DNA of 64,000 bases from UTPRO1 sp031400185 (GTDB lineage: Bacteria > Desulfobacterota > Binatia > UTPRO1). This document shows, one piece after another, positions 17,015-26,362 of the stretch. Position 1 is the stretch's first letter. Every line of letters begins with the position of its first letter. Location: positions 18,235 through 82,234 of the forward strand of contig JANNPN010000182.1 in the NCBI GenBank assembly GCA_031400185.1, given 5' to 3'. Both the position numbers and the translations under genes were made by a program. The notes beneath the pieces were generated by a model that searched no databases, had not been told where the DNA came from, and saw nothing but the letters and a program-made list of their open reading frames with translations.

Positions 17015-18085
17015 ATGCGGCGCGCGGCCGCGCTCGCCGAGCGTGCGATCGGGCGGACCAGCCCGAACCCTCCGGTCGGCGCGGTGATCGTGAAGGGGGG
17101 GCGCGTCGTCGGCGAAGGCTCGACGCGGCCCGCAGGTGGCCCCCACGCCGAGGTCGTAGCGCTCCGGCGCGCGGGCACGCGGGCGCGCGGCGCGACGCTC
17201 TATGTGACGCTCGAGCCGTGCGCGCACTTCGGACGCACGCCGCCGTGCGCGGACGCCGTGCTCGCGGCCGGGCTCGCGCGGGTCGTCGTGGCCGTCGGCG
17301 ACCCGAACCCGCGCGTGCGCGGCCGTGGGCTCCGCCGGCTCCGCGCGGCGGGCATTGCGGTCACGACCGGCGTGCTCGCGGAGGAAGCGGGCGCCGCGTC
17401 GCACTGGTTCCGCCACTTCGTCGTTCACCGAAGACCCTACGTGCTGCTGAAGCTCGCGGCGTCGCTCGACGGGCGGATCGCGACCGCGCGTGGTGAGTCG
17501 CGCTGGATCAGCGGCGCGGCCGCACGCCGCTGGGTGCACGAGCTCCGGAACCGCGTCGACGCGGTGATGGTCGGCTCGGGCACGGTCCTCGCCGACGACC
17601 CCGCGCTCACCTGTCGCATCCCGCGGGGGCGCGACCCGATGCGTGTTGTCGTCGACGGCGGGTTGCGTATGACGCCGCGGGCGACGGTCCTTCGCCAGCG
17701 CTCCATCGCGCCGACCCTCGTCGTGACGACCGCGGCGGCGTCGAGGGCGCGACGGCGGACGCTCGAGCGGGCGGGCGCAGAGGTCGTGGTCGTCCCGGCA
17801 CGCAGCGGCAAGGTGTCGCTCGTCGCGCTGCTGCGCGCGCTTGCCGCCCGCGACGTCGTGAGCGTGCTGATCGAGGGGGGAGGGGAGCTCGCCGCGGCCG
17901 CGCTCCGGGCGCGCGTCGTCGACCGTGTCCTACTGGTGACCGCACCCATGCTGATCGGGGGCGACGGCCGTCCCATGCTGGGAGCCCTCGGCGCGAGCCG
18001 GCTCGCGTCCGTCCCCCGGCTCGTCGACGAACGGATCACCCGCCTCGGAGCGGATCTCGTGCGCGAAGGCACGGTGGCATACTGA
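17015..18085 (+). CDS. ribD: Bifunctional pyrimidine deaminase/reductase of riboflavin synthesis
   Basis: Deaminates then reduces the GTP-derived pyrimidine in riboflavin synthesis. The N-terminal cytidine-deaminase-like domain has the zinc motifs GPHAEVVAL and LEPCAHFGRTPPC. The C-terminal reductase starts near residue 140 (RPYVLLKLAASLDGRIA) and contains the conserved GGGELAAAAL segment. 356 residues. It lies 25 bases after nrdR. Its stop overlaps the annotated ribBA start. No riboflavin synthase alpha gene (ribE) separates it from ribBA, unlike in many related operons. Confidence 0.95.
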   Translation: MRRAAALAERAIGRTSPNPPVGAVIVKGGRVVGEGSTRPAGGPHAEVVALRRAGTRARGATLYVTLEPCAHFGRTPPCADAVLAAGLARVVVAVGDPNPRVRGRGLRRLRAAGIAVTTGVLAEEAGAASHWFRHFVVHRRPYVLLKLAASLDGRIATARGESRWISGAAARRWVHELRNRVDAVMVGSGTVLADDPALTCRIPRGRDPMRVVVDGGLRMTPRATVLRQRSIAPTLVVTTAAASRARRRTLERAGAEVVVVPARSGKVSLVALLRALAARDVVSVLIEGGGELAAAALRARVVDRVLLVTAPMLIGGDGRPMLGALGASRLASVPRLVDERITRLGADLVREGTVAY

Positions 18086-19323
18086 TGGGGAGGGGCTATA
18101 GTGCCCGGACCCGCATGTTGTCCCCGATCGAAGAGATTCTCGCCGACGTCCGGGCGGGCTCGATGGTTGCTTTGGTCGACGAGCGCGAGGATGCCGAGGG
18201 CGTGCTGTGCGTGGCGGCCGAGCGGGTGACGCCGGAAGCGATCAACTTCATGGCGACGCACGCGCGCGGCCTGATCTGCCTGGCCCTCACCGACGGTCGG
18301 ATGCGCCGGCTCGGGATTCCGCTCCTCGGGAACCCCCTGGCGCCGAACCGCCAGCCCGCGTTCGGCGCCTCGATCGAAGCCCGGACCGGCGTCACGACCG
18401 GCATCTCCGCGGGCGACCGCGCACGGACCATCCGGGTCGCCGTCGCCGACGGCACCGAGGCCAAAGACCTCGCGATGCCGGGGCACGTGTTCCCGATCCA
18501 GGTGCAGCGCGGCGGCGTGCTCGCGCATCGCCGCCATCCCGAGGGATCCGTGGATCTCATGCGGCTCGCCGGCATGCGGCCGGCGGCGGTCCTCTGCACG
18601 GTGCTTTGCGAGGACGGTTCGGTCGCAACCCGCGCCGACATCGAGCGGCTCGTGGTCGAGCACGACCTCCGGATGACGACGCTCGGGGCGCTCGGGGCGC
18701 ATCGCTTGCGGAGCGAGCTGCTCGTGGAGCGTGTGGTCGAGTCGGATTTCACGACCGCCAACGGCGGCCGATATCGCGCGATCGTCTATCGGAACGCCGT
18801 CGATCGCCACGAGCACATGGCCCTTGTGAAGGGCACGCTCAGGCCGACCGACGTGCCGCTCGTGCGGGTGCACTCGCAATGCCTCACGGGCGACGTGTTC
18901 CTGTCCGAGCGCTGTGACTGCGGCGAGCAGCTCGACCAGGCGCTGCGCATCATCGAGTCGCTCGGGCAGGGCGTGGTCGTCTACATGCATCAGGAGGGCC
19001 GCGGCATCGGCCTCGCCAACAAGATCCGCGCGTATGCCCTCCAGGACCAGGGACGCGACACCGTCGAGGCCAACCTCGAGCTCGGCTTCGAGGAGGACCT
19101 CAGGGACTACGGCATCAGCGCTCAGATCCTCCGCGACCTCGGGATCCGCCGCGTGAAGCTCCTGACGAACAACCCGCGGAAGGTCGTCGGCCTCGAGGCA
19201 TACGGCATCGAGGTCGACGAGCGCGTCCCGCTCGAGGTGCCGGCCCGGAGCGGCAACCTGGCGTATCTGCGCACCAAGCAGGAGAAGCTCGGCCACCTCT
19301 TCACCGGCTTGAAGCCGAGCTGA
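18085..19323 (+). CDS. ribBA: RibBA: GTP cyclohydrolase II fused to a degenerate DHBP synthase domain
   Basis: Residues 210-405 form a complete GTP cyclohydrolase II: zinc ligands C266, C277 and C279 in CLTGDVFLSERCDC, and HQEGRGIGL. Residues 11-200 align with 3,4-dihydroxy-2-butanone-4-phosphate synthase but catalytic positions differ. The family R-E-N-E-G-D reads E-D-A-E-G-V (35-40), G-H-T-E-A reads R-H-P-E-G (150-154), and the CE pair reads C171-T172. The first step of the GTP branch should therefore work, while the ribulose-5-phosphate branch looks inactive. ATG 18085 overlaps the ribD stop; ATG 18115 is an alternative start. Confidence 0.9.
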   Translation: MGRGYSARTRMLSPIEEILADVRAGSMVALVDEREDAEGVLCVAAERVTPEAINFMATHARGLICLALTDGRMRRLGIPLLGNPLAPNRQPAFGASIEARTGVTTGISAGDRARTIRVAVADGTEAKDLAMPGHVFPIQVQRGGVLAHRRHPEGSVDLMRLAGMRPAAVLCTVLCEDGSVATRADIERLVVEHDLRMTTLGALGAHRLRSELLVERVVESDFTTANGGRYRAIVYRNAVDRHEHMALVKGTLRPTDVPLVRVHSQCLTGDVFLSERCDCGEQLDQALRIIESLGQGVVVYMHQEGRGIGLANKIRAYALQDQGRDTVEANLELGFEEDLRDYGISAQILRDLGIRRVKLLTNNPRKVVGLEAYGIEVDERVPLEVPARSGNLAYLRTKQEKLGHLFTGLKPS

Positions 19324-19341
19324 CGCCACGGAGTCCGATGG

Positions 19342-19809
19342 ATGGCACGTGAGCTCACAGGGCCGCTCGAGGGTCGGGGACTGCGATTCGGCATCGTCGT
19401 GTCGCGCTTCAACCGCAGCATCACGGCGCCACTGCTCGCCGGCGCGCTCGAAGCGCTCACAGTGCACGGCATCTCCGACGACGACGTCGTCGTGGCGCAC
19501 GTGCCCGGGGCCTTCGAAATCCCGTTCGCGGCCGACGCCATGGCGCGCAGCGGGCAGTACCACGCGCTCATCTGTCTCGGGGCCGTCGTGCGCGGCGAGA
19601 CGCCGCACTTCGACTACATCTGCGCCGAGGTCACCCGCGGGGTCGGCCGCATCGTCGCCGAGCACCGCCTGCCGGCGGCGTTTGGCGTCCTCACCACGGA
19701 CACGATAGAGCAGGCGCTCGCGCGTGCCGGCGAGGGGCACGGCAACAAGGGGTACGAGGCCGCGGTGACGGCGATCGAGATGGCGCAGCTCGCGCGCCTC
19801 TTGGAATGA
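19342..19809 (+). CDS. ribH: 6,7-dimethyl-8-ribityllumazine synthase
   Basis: Penultimate riboflavin enzyme, condensing the pyrimidine with DHBP. 155 residues. It has VSRFNRSIT, VPGAFEIPFA for substrate binding, the catalytic His in GETPHFDYI and GNKGYEAA near the C-terminus. GGAG stands eight bases before the ATG. It needs DHBP, which the degenerate RibB half of the upstream protein may not provide. nusB follows after 34 bases. Confidence 0.96.
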   Translation: MARELTGPLEGRGLRFGIVVSRFNRSITAPLLAGALEALTVHGISDDDVVVAHVPGAFEIPFAADAMARSGQYHALICLGAVVRGETPHFDYICAEVTRGVGRIVAEHRLPAAFGVLTTDTIEQALARAGEGHGNKGYEAAVTAIEMAQLARLLE

Positions 19810-19843
19810 CGGCGCGCACGCGCCGGTTGGTGACGAATCCACG

Positions 19844-20272
19844 ATGGGCATGCGACGAAAAGGGCGGGAGCTGGCGCTGCAGGCGCTCTACCAGATCGAC
19901 CTCCGCGGCGACGATGCGGGAGTGGCGATTGGCACGTTCTTCGAGCATTGCGACGCCCCGAACGACGCGCGCACCTTCGGGGAGGATCTCGTCGGCGGCG
20001 TGCTGGACGAGCGGACGCGCATCGATGAGCTGATCGGAGCCAGCTCGGACAACTGGCGCGTCGACAGGTTGTCGCTCGTCGATCGCAACATCCTGCGGGT
20101 CGCCACCTACGAGCTTCTCTGCCGGCGTGACGTGCCCGCGAGCGTCGCGATCGACGAGGCCATCGAGATCGCCAAGCGCTTCGGCAGCGACGAGTCGGCG
20201 ACGTTCGTGAACGGTGTGCTCGACCACATCGCCGCCACGGTGGGTGCCAAAGAGCGCCGCCGCGCGCTCTAG
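19844..20272 (+). CDS. nusB: Transcription antitermination factor NusB
   Basis: 142-residue all-helical protein of the rRNA antitermination complex, pairing with ribosomal protein S10 on boxA RNA. The RRKGRELALQALYQIDL start, the VDRLSLVDRNILRVATYEL core and the SATFVNGVLD end are typical. The frame runs on from ribH, as in many bacteria. Confidence 0.95.
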   Translation: MGMRRKGRELALQALYQIDLRGDDAGVAIGTFFEHCDAPNDARTFGEDLVGGVLDERTRIDELIGASSDNWRVDRLSLVDRNILRVATYELLCRRDVPASVAIDEAIEIAKRFGSDESATFVNGVLDHIAATVGAKERRRAL

Positions 20273-20281
20273 GCTCGCTGC

Positions 20282-22777
20282 ATGGAGCACCGCTACGATC
20301 CCCGCGCGGTCGAGCTGCGCTGGCAAGAGCGCTGGGCGGCCGACCGCACGCACCACGCCGAAGCCGACCCGTCACGCCCGAAGTTCTATTGCCTCGAGAT
20401 GTTCCCGTATCCATCCGGGCGCATTCACATGGGGCACGTCCGGAACTACACGATCGGCGACGTGGTGGCGCGGCAGCGTCGCATGCGCGGCTTCAACGTG
20501 CTCCACCCTATCGGGTGGGACGCGTTCGGGATGCCGGCCGAGAACGCCGCGATCGAGCGCGGCGCTCACCCCGCCGACTGGACCCGCGACAACATCGCCT
20601 ACATGCGCGAGCAGATTCGCCGCATGGGATTCAGCTACGACTGGGACCGGGAGCTCGCGACTTGCGACCCCATCTATTATCGCTGGGAGCAGGCGTTCTT
20701 CGTGGCGATGCTCGAGCGCGGGCTGGCGTATCGGCGGAAGTCCATCGTCAACTGGTGCGAGCGCTGCCAGACGGTGCTCGCGAACGAGCAGGTCGAGGAC
20801 GGGAAGTGCTGGCGCTGCGAGTCAGTGGTGCAAGAGCGCGACCTCGAGCAGTGGTTCCTCCGCATCACCGCCTACGCCGACGAGCTGCTGGCGGGCTGCG
20901 ATCGACTCTCCGGATGGCCGGAGAAGGTGCTCGTCATGCAGCGGCACTGGATCGGACGGAGCACCGGGGCGGAGCTGCGTTTTCCGCTCGACGGCCGCGA
21001 CGGTGACGTCCGCGTGTTCACGACCCGCCCCGACACCGTCTTCGGCGCGACCTTCGTGAGCCTCGCAGTCGAGCACCCGCTCGTCGGCGACCTCTCGCGC
21101 GGCACGAGCGAGGAGGCGAAGGTCGCCGCGTTCGTTCAGAAGGTGCGTGTCCAGTCGCCCGACGAGCGGGCCGAGGGAAAGGACGGTGTCTTCACGGGCG
21201 CGTATTGCCGGAACCCGTTCACCGGCGAGCGCCTGCCGATCTACGCAGCGAGCTTCGTGCTGATGGCATACGGCGCAGGGGCGGTGATGGCGGTGCCCGC
21301 GCACGACCAACGCGATTTCGAGTTTGCACGCGCGCACGACCTACCCGTGCGCGTCGTCGTGCAGCCGGACGGGCCTCCGCTCCTGGCGGGGAGCATGGAT
21401 GCGGCGCACGAAGGCTCCGGAACCCTCGTGGCATCAGGCGAGTTCGACGGGCTACCGAGCGAAGCAGGGAAGACGCGTATCACCGAGGCCGCCGCCGCCC
21501 GCGGCATCGGACGCAGCGAGACGCAGTACCGGTTGCGTGACTGGGGCGTCTCGCGGCAGCGCTACTGGGGTACGCCGATCCCGGTCGTGTATTGCGAGCG
21601 CGACGGCATCGTCCCGGTGCCGCTCGCCGAGTTGCCGGTGCTTCTACCCGTGGATGCGGAGTTCACGGGGTCCGGTGGTTCACCGCTCGCGAGGCTCGAG
21701 CACTTCGTGCAGACCACGTGCCCGACGTGCAAGGGTCCGGCGCGCCGGGAGACCGACACGTTCGACACCTTCATGGAGTCGTCGTGGTACTTCCTGCGCT
21801 ACACCGGGCCGGAGAACACGACGCGTGCGTTCGATCCCGAGGCGATCCGCTATTGGATGCCGGTCGATCAGTACATCGGCGGGGTGGAGCACGCAGTCTT
21901 GCACCTGCTCTACGCCCGCTTCTTCACGAAGGTGCTGCGCGACCTCGGCGAGATCCCCGATTGGGAGCCGCCGGGCCAGACGATCGAGCCCTTCGCGAAT
22001 CTGCTGACTCAGGGCATGGTCATCAAGGACGGCGCCAAGATGAGCAAGTCGAAGGGCAACGTCGTCGACCCCGACTACCTGATCGAGCGTTACGGTGCGG
22101 ACACGGCGCGTCTCTTCTCGATCTTCGCGGCGCCGCCCGAGCGCGACCTCGACTGGAGCGACCAGGGCGTTGAGGGCGCGTCGCGCTTCCTCCACCGCAT
22201 CTGGCGGGTCGTCGCCCGCGGCCAGGCGTGGCTCGCGGCGCCGCTGGATCCGGCCCCGACCGACACGAGCGACGCGGCCCGGACGCTCCGCCGTCTGACG
22301 CACAAGACGATCGCCCGTGTCACCGACGACATCGAGCGGCGGAACCATTTCAACACGGCGGTGGCGGCGGTCATGGAGCTCGTGAACGGCTACGGCGAGC
22401 TCATCCAGGACGAGCCGCCTGCCGATCCGAGCCTGCGCTCGGCGATTCGGGAGGCGGTGCGGACGACGCTCGTGCTGCTGGCGCCCTTCGTCCCTCACAT
22501 CACGAGCGAGCTGTGGGACGTGGTCGGCGGCGGCGTCCCGCTCGCGGGAACACCCTGGCCGGACGCGGACCCGTCGGCGCTGGTCGAGGACGTGGTCGAG
22601 CTCGTCGTGCAGGTGAACGGCAAGGTGCGCGGACGCTTCACTGCCGCGCCGGACATCGCCGACGACGAGCTCCTCGCGCGTGCGCTCGCGGATCCCAAGG
22701 TGCAGGCCCTGGTCGCCGGGAAGACGATTCGGAAGACGCACGTCGTGCCGGGTCGCCTGGTCAGCATCGTCGTATGA
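20282..22777 (+). CDS. leuS: Leucyl-tRNA synthetase
   Basis: Class Ia aminoacyl-tRNA synthetase, 831 residues. The HIGH-type motif is HMGH at 49-52 and KMSKS lies at 586-590. The CP1 editing domain occupies roughly residues 220-420 (FTTRPDTVFGATFV, then MAVPAHDQRDFEFA). The anticodon-binding and C-terminal domains follow (VQVNGKVRGRF near the end). The stop overlaps the start of lptE (ATGA). Confidence 0.97.
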   Translation: MEHRYDPRAVELRWQERWAADRTHHAEADPSRPKFYCLEMFPYPSGRIHMGHVRNYTIGDVVARQRRMRGFNVLHPIGWDAFGMPAENAAIERGAHPADWTRDNIAYMREQIRRMGFSYDWDRELATCDPIYYRWEQAFFVAMLERGLAYRRKSIVNWCERCQTVLANEQVEDGKCWRCESVVQERDLEQWFLRITAYADELLAGCDRLSGWPEKVLVMQRHWIGRSTGAELRFPLDGRDGDVRVFTTRPDTVFGATFVSLAVEHPLVGDLSRGTSEEAKVAAFVQKVRVQSPDERAEGKDGVFTGAYCRNPFTGERLPIYAASFVLMAYGAGAVMAVPAHDQRDFEFARAHDLPVRVVVQPDGPPLLAGSMDAAHEGSGTLVASGEFDGLPSEAGKTRITEAAAARGIGRSETQYRLRDWGVSRQRYWGTPIPVVYCERDGIVPVPLAELPVLLPVDAEFTGSGGSPLARLEHFVQTTCPTCKGPARRETDTFDTFMESSWYFLRYTGPENTTRAFDPEAIRYWMPVDQYIGGVEHAVLHLLYARFFTKVLRDLGEIPDWEPPGQTIEPFANLLTQGMVIKDGAKMSKSKGNVVDPDYLIERYGADTARLFSIFAAPPERDLDWSDQGVEGASRFLHRIWRVVARGQAWLAAPLDPAPTDTSDAARTLRRLTHKTIARVTDDIERRNHFNTAVAAVMELVNGYGELIQDEPPADPSLRSAIREAVRTTLVLLAPFVPHITSELWDVVGGGVPLAGTPWPDADPSALVEDVVELVVQVNGKVRGRFTAAPDIADDELLARALADPKVQALVAGKTIRKTHVVPGRLVSIVV

Positions 22778-23385
22778 CCGCTCGCAGGCAGAGCGCGTTC
22801 CCCGCAGTGGCGCCCGTCGCGACGCTCGTCGTGCTGTTGCTCTGGTCGGGTTGCGGCTATCAATTCGCGGCCGGCGGCCGGCAGTTCGAACCCGACGTCC
22901 GCACCATCGCCATCCGGACCTTCGCGAACGAGACGCGCGAGATCGGCGTCGAGAAGCGGTTGGCGATGGCGATCGAACGCGAGTTCGTGATCCGGGGCCC
23001 ACTCAAGGCGGCGAAGCCGGACGAGGGGGACCTGGTGCTCACCGGCACCGTGAAGGCCGCTGAGGATCGTCCAGTCGCGTTCAACCGCGACGACGAGGTG
23101 TTGATTTACCAGACGGTGCTCGCCCTCGACCTCGATCTCCGCCGGCGCGACACGGGGAAGCTCGTCTGGAAGGTGCGCGGGCTTCGCGTCGCCGACGACT
23201 ACGAGAGCGTTGCGTCCGTGGTCGTGACGACGGCCTCCGACTTCCGGAAAAGCACCCTGAACCCCGAGGACCTTGGCGGCTTCACCGACATCCAGCTCGC
23301 GGAGACGCGGCGGCGCCAGACGCTGGAGCGCATGATCGGCACCCTCGCGAAGGACGTCTACGACCAGATCATGGAGGACTTCTGA
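22774..23385 (+). CDS. lptE: LPS-assembly lipoprotein LptE
   Basis: 203 residues starting at an ATG that overlaps the leuS stop. The N-terminus is basic, then hydrophobic, then a lipobox ending LWSGC, so the Cys should be lipidated and anchored in the outer membrane. CGYQF just after it and the spacing of beta strands match LptE, the plug of the LptD barrel that inserts LPS. The leuS-lptE-holA order is the classical one. The longer frame reaching 22228 runs inside leuS and is not real coding sequence. Confidence 0.9.
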   Translation: MTARRQSAFPAVAPVATLVVLLLWSGCGYQFAAGGRQFEPDVRTIAIRTFANETREIGVEKRLAMAIEREFVIRGPLKAAKPDEGDLVLTGTVKAAEDRPVAFNRDDEVLIYQTVLALDLDLRRRDTGKLVWKVRGLRVADDYESVASVVVTTASDFRKSTLNPEDLGGFTDIQLAETRRRQTLERMIGTLAKDVYDQIMEDF

Positions 23386-24393
23386 GTGGCGGGTGCGGGT
23401 GAGGGGGGCTCGTCGCTCTATCTGCTCGCCGAGGAGCGGCGGGGGGAGTTCGATGGCTGGCGGGCCGACCGGGCCCTCGCGGAGATCCAGCGTGGCCTCG
23501 AACGCAAGGGGGGCGTTGCCGTCCACGGCTACAACGCTGCCGAGTGCGACGTCGTGGTGGTTGCGGATGCGATCGAGACCCCGTCGCTTTTCGGGGCGCG
23601 CACGCTCGTAATCGTACGCGGCGCCGAACAGCTCGACGAGCGGAGCCAGGAGCGCCTCACTGCCGCGCTCGACCGCCAGGCGCCGCAGGTCACCGTCGCC
23701 GTGGTGGCGCGGAGCGCCGACATGCGGCGGCGCTTTTTCGCCCGTTGCCGCGAGCTAGCGACCCGCGTGCCGGTCGACCATCCCCGACACGGTGAGATGC
23801 GCGGCTGTGCGGACGCCTTCGCCCGCGAGCGCGGGCGTGAGCTCGGGGAGGAGGCGCGTGAGCTCCTGCTCGACTGCGTCGGCCGGGATTTGCTTCTGCT
23901 CGCGAGCGAGCTCGACAAGCTCGCCTCCGCCGTCACGGCGCGTGTGATCGGCGTCGAGGACGTACGCCGCGTGACGGCCCCCGGGCGAGAGCACGGGAAC
24001 TTCGAGGTCGCGGATGCGCTTTGCGCCCGCGATGCGGCCGCAGCAACCCGGCTCCTCGCGTGCGCGCTCGACGAAGGGGCGGCGCCGATCGCGCTCATCG
24101 GCGCGCTCGCGGCGAGCTTGAAACCGCTCGTCGCGGGGGCAGAGCTCGTGGCGCGCGGGCGGAGTGTCGACGAGGCGCTCCGCGAGCTCGCGGTCGCACC
24201 GTATCAGCGGATCGCGTGTCAGCGCGGGCTACGGGCCTATCGCCCCGGCGAGCTCCGCCGCGCGTTCAGCGAGCTCGCCGACATCGACCTCGCCGCGAAG
24301 AGCGGCGGCGACGGCCGGGCGCTCCTCGAGCTCTGGATGCTGCGGGTCTGCTCGCGAGGCGAACGCGCCCCGACGGCACCGCGGCGGCCGTGA
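23386..24393 (+). CDS. holA: DNA polymerase III subunit delta
   Basis: 335 residues, GTG start immediately after the lptE stop. It is an AAA-type clamp-loader fold: an N-terminal domain that meets the clamp (SLFGARTLVIVRGAEQL), LLDCVGRDLLLLASELDKL in the middle and the collar domain near AKSGGDGRALLEL. It loads the beta clamp as part of the tau/gamma-delta-delta' complex. It converges on rpsT with a few bases between. Confidence 0.93.
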   Translation: MAGAGEGGSSLYLLAEERRGEFDGWRADRALAEIQRGLERKGGVAVHGYNAAECDVVVVADAIETPSLFGARTLVIVRGAEQLDERSQERLTAALDRQAPQVTVAVVARSADMRRRFFARCRELATRVPVDHPRHGEMRGCADAFARERGRELGEEARELLLDCVGRDLLLLASELDKLASAVTARVIGVEDVRRVTAPGREHGNFEVADALCARDAAAATRLLACALDEGAAPIALIGALAASLKPLVAGAELVARGRSVDEALRELAVAPYQRIACQRGLRAYRPGELRRAFSELADIDLAAKSGGDGRALLELWMLRVCSRGERAPTAPRRP

Positions 24394-24398
24394 CGTCG

Positions 24399-24671
24399 TC
24401 AGGCGGTGGCGGTCAGCTTCCGAACGGCGAGCGTGAGGCGCGAAATCTTCCGGGAGGCGGTGTTGCGGTGGTAGACGCCCTTGGTCGCGGCCTTGCTGAT
24501 GACGCGGGTAGCGCTCAGCAGGCATTCGCTCGCTTCGGCGGCATTGCCGGAGGCGATCGATTCGCGAAGCCGCCGTACGGAAGTGCGGACGCGCGAACGG
24601 ATCGCGATATTGCGGGCCTGACGCTTGACGCTTTGACGATGACGCTTTTGTGCGGACGGATGCTTGTTCAC
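24399..24671 (-). CDS. rpsT: 30S ribosomal protein S20
   Basis: 90 residues, very basic and helical, starting VNKHPSAQKRHRQSVKRQARN from GTG 24671. The S20 pattern is clear in RSRVRTSVRRLRESI and KAATKGVYHRNTASRKISRL. The frame is open to 24728, but that stretch overlaps the murJ start and is not conserved. It is divergent from murJ with a 38-base shared spacer that must hold both promoters. Confidence 0.95.
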   Translation of the reverse strand: MNKHPSAQKRHRQSVKRQARNIAIRSRVRTSVRRLRESIASGNAAEASECLLSATRVISKAATKGVYHRNTASRKISRLTLAVRKLTATA

Positions 24672-24709
24672 AGTGGCGGCGCTTCTACCAGCCGACCTCA
24701 CGAGCGTCA

Positions 24710-26362
24710 ATGAGCGAGAAGCGTGCAATTGCCCGTGCCGCGGGGCTGGTTGGGGGTCTCACGGTTGTGTCGCGCGTGACGGGTCTGCTGCGCGACATCG
24801 TCGTGGGATACCTCTTCGGGGCAGGGACGGCCGCTGACGCGTTCTTCGTCGCTTACCGGATCCCCAACCTGTTGCGCCGTCTGGTCGCGGAGGGGGCCGC
24901 GACGGCTGCGTTCATCCCCGTCTTCACGGGGTATCTCTCCGGCGGGCCGCGGAGCGAGGCCGACCGCGTCGCCCGGCTGCTCTTCACGATGATGGCCGTC
25001 GTGCTCTCCACGCTGACGGTTCTCGGCATCGTCTTCGCAGGGCCGATCACGGAGCTCTTCGCGCCCGGGTTCGCCGCGGTGCCAGGGAAGCTCGAGCTCA
25101 CCGTGCAGCTCACGCGGCTCGTATTCCCGTACATCTTTTGCATCGGCATGGTCGCGGCGGCGATGGGCGTGCTGAACGCGCTGCGTGACTTCTTCGCGCC
25201 GGCGATGTCGCCGGTCGTCATGAATGTGGTCATGGTGGTCGCGACCATCGCGCTCGCGCCCTGGCTCGGAATCTACAGCCTCGCCGTCGCCGTGCTGTTC
25301 GGCGGGGTCGCGCAGATGGCCTCGCAGCTACCGGCGCTGCGGAGGCTCGCGATCCCGCTCGCGCCGCTCTGGGCGCCGCGGCATCCCGCGGCGAAGCGGG
25401 TCGGGGCCTTAATGCTCCCGACGGTGTTCGGCTCGGCGGTCTACCAGATCAACGTGCTCGTGAGCACGATGTTCGCGTCGCTCCTGCCGGCCGGCAGCGT
25501 CGCGTTCCTCTGGTACGCCGAGCGCCTCTTCGAGTTCCCGCTCGGCGTCTTCGCGGTCGCGCTCAGCACGGCGGCGCTCCCGAGCTTCGCGACGCTCGCA
25601 AAGCACGATCTCGCCGCCTTCCGCGACACCGTCGGGTTCGCGCTTCGGCTCGTGAACCTGATCGCGTTGCCGGCCGCCGTCGGGCTCGCGCTCACCGCCG
25701 AGCCGTTGACCTCGGTGCTCTTCGTCCGCGGGCAGTTCACGCCGGCCGACGCCGCGTCGACCGCGGTCGCGGTGCGCTACTACGCAGTCGGGCTCTGGTC
25801 GGTCGCCTGTGTGCGGGTGTTGGTGCCGGCCTTCTACGCGCTCGAAGACACACGGACGCCGGTCGTGACGGCCACCGCGGCGTTCCTTGCGAACCTGCTG
25901 TTCGTCGTGCTGCTGATCGGGCCGTTGACCGCGCCGCCCGATTCGCTGTTCGGGCACTGGATGGCGGCGGCGACGCAGGCGATCGGCCTCGTCGACCTCC
26001 GCCACGGCGGCCTGGCGCTCTCGACGTCGCTCGCGGCGACGGTCAACCTGGTGCTGCTGGCGGCGTTGCTCGGCCGGAGGGTCGGCGGGTTTGCGTGGGG
26101 GTCGTGGCTCGCGTCGCTATTCCGCACCGCGATCGCGTCGCTCGCGATGGTCCCGATCGTGCTCGCGATCGTGTCGCGCGTCGCGTGGTTCGATGGCCTC
26201 GTTCCGCTGCACGTGCGGATCGCCTGGCTCCTGCTTGCGGTCGGCGCCGGGGCCGCGGTCTGCGCGCTCGTGTTGAACCTGATCGGTGGGGCAGAAGTCG
26301 CGTCGTTCCGGCGCGCGCTCGTCTCGCGGGTCACCCGTCGTGCGACGCCCCGGGCCTCATAG
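24710..26362 (+). CDS. murJ: Lipid II flippase MurJ
   Basis: 550 residues and about 14 membrane helices, MviN/MurJ family. It flips lipid II to the periplasm for peptidoglycan synthesis. The family start GLVGGLTVVSRVTGLLRDIVVGYLFG and the segment FFVAYRIPNLLRRLVAEGA, with its cavity-lining Arg residues, are clear. ATG 24710 begins MSEKRAIARAAG; ATG 24650 would overlap rpsT. The 3' end overlaps that of mazG by six bases. Confidence 0.95.
   Translation: MSEKRAIARAAGLVGGLTVVSRVTGLLRDIVVGYLFGAGTAADAFFVAYRIPNLLRRLVAEGAATAAFIPVFTGYLSGGPRSEADRVARLLFTMMAVVLSTLTVLGIVFAGPITELFAPGFAAVPGKLELTVQLTRLVFPYIFCIGMVAAAMGVLNALRDFFAPAMSPVVMNVVMVVATIALAPWLGIYSLAVAVLFGGVAQMASQLPALRRLAIPLAPLWAPRHPAAKRVGALMLPTVFGSAVYQINVLVSTMFASLLPAGSVAFLWYAERLFEFPLGVFAVALSTAALPSFATLAKHDLAAFRDTVGFALRLVNLIALPAAVGLALTAEPLTSVLFVRGQFTPADAASTAVAVRYYAVGLWSVACVRVLVPAFYALEDTRTPVVTATAAFLANLLFVVLLIGPLTAPPDSLFGHWMAAATQAIGLVDLRHGGLALSTSLAATVNLVLLAALLGRRVGGFAWGSWLASLFRTAIASLAMVPIVLAIVSRVAWFDGLVPLHVRIAWLLLAVGAGAAVCALVLNLIGGAEVASFRRALVSRVTRRATPRAS

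Noticed and set aside
15223..17178. 651-codon minus frame over glyA and nrdR
   Set aside because: Antisense shadow of two certain genes with no domain of its own.
17437..19851. 804-codon open frame on the minus strand across the rib genes
   Set aside because: It is antisense to ribD, ribBA and ribH, all of which have clear catalytic motifs. High GC suppresses stops, and the translation is Arg/Asp/Val-rich without any domain.
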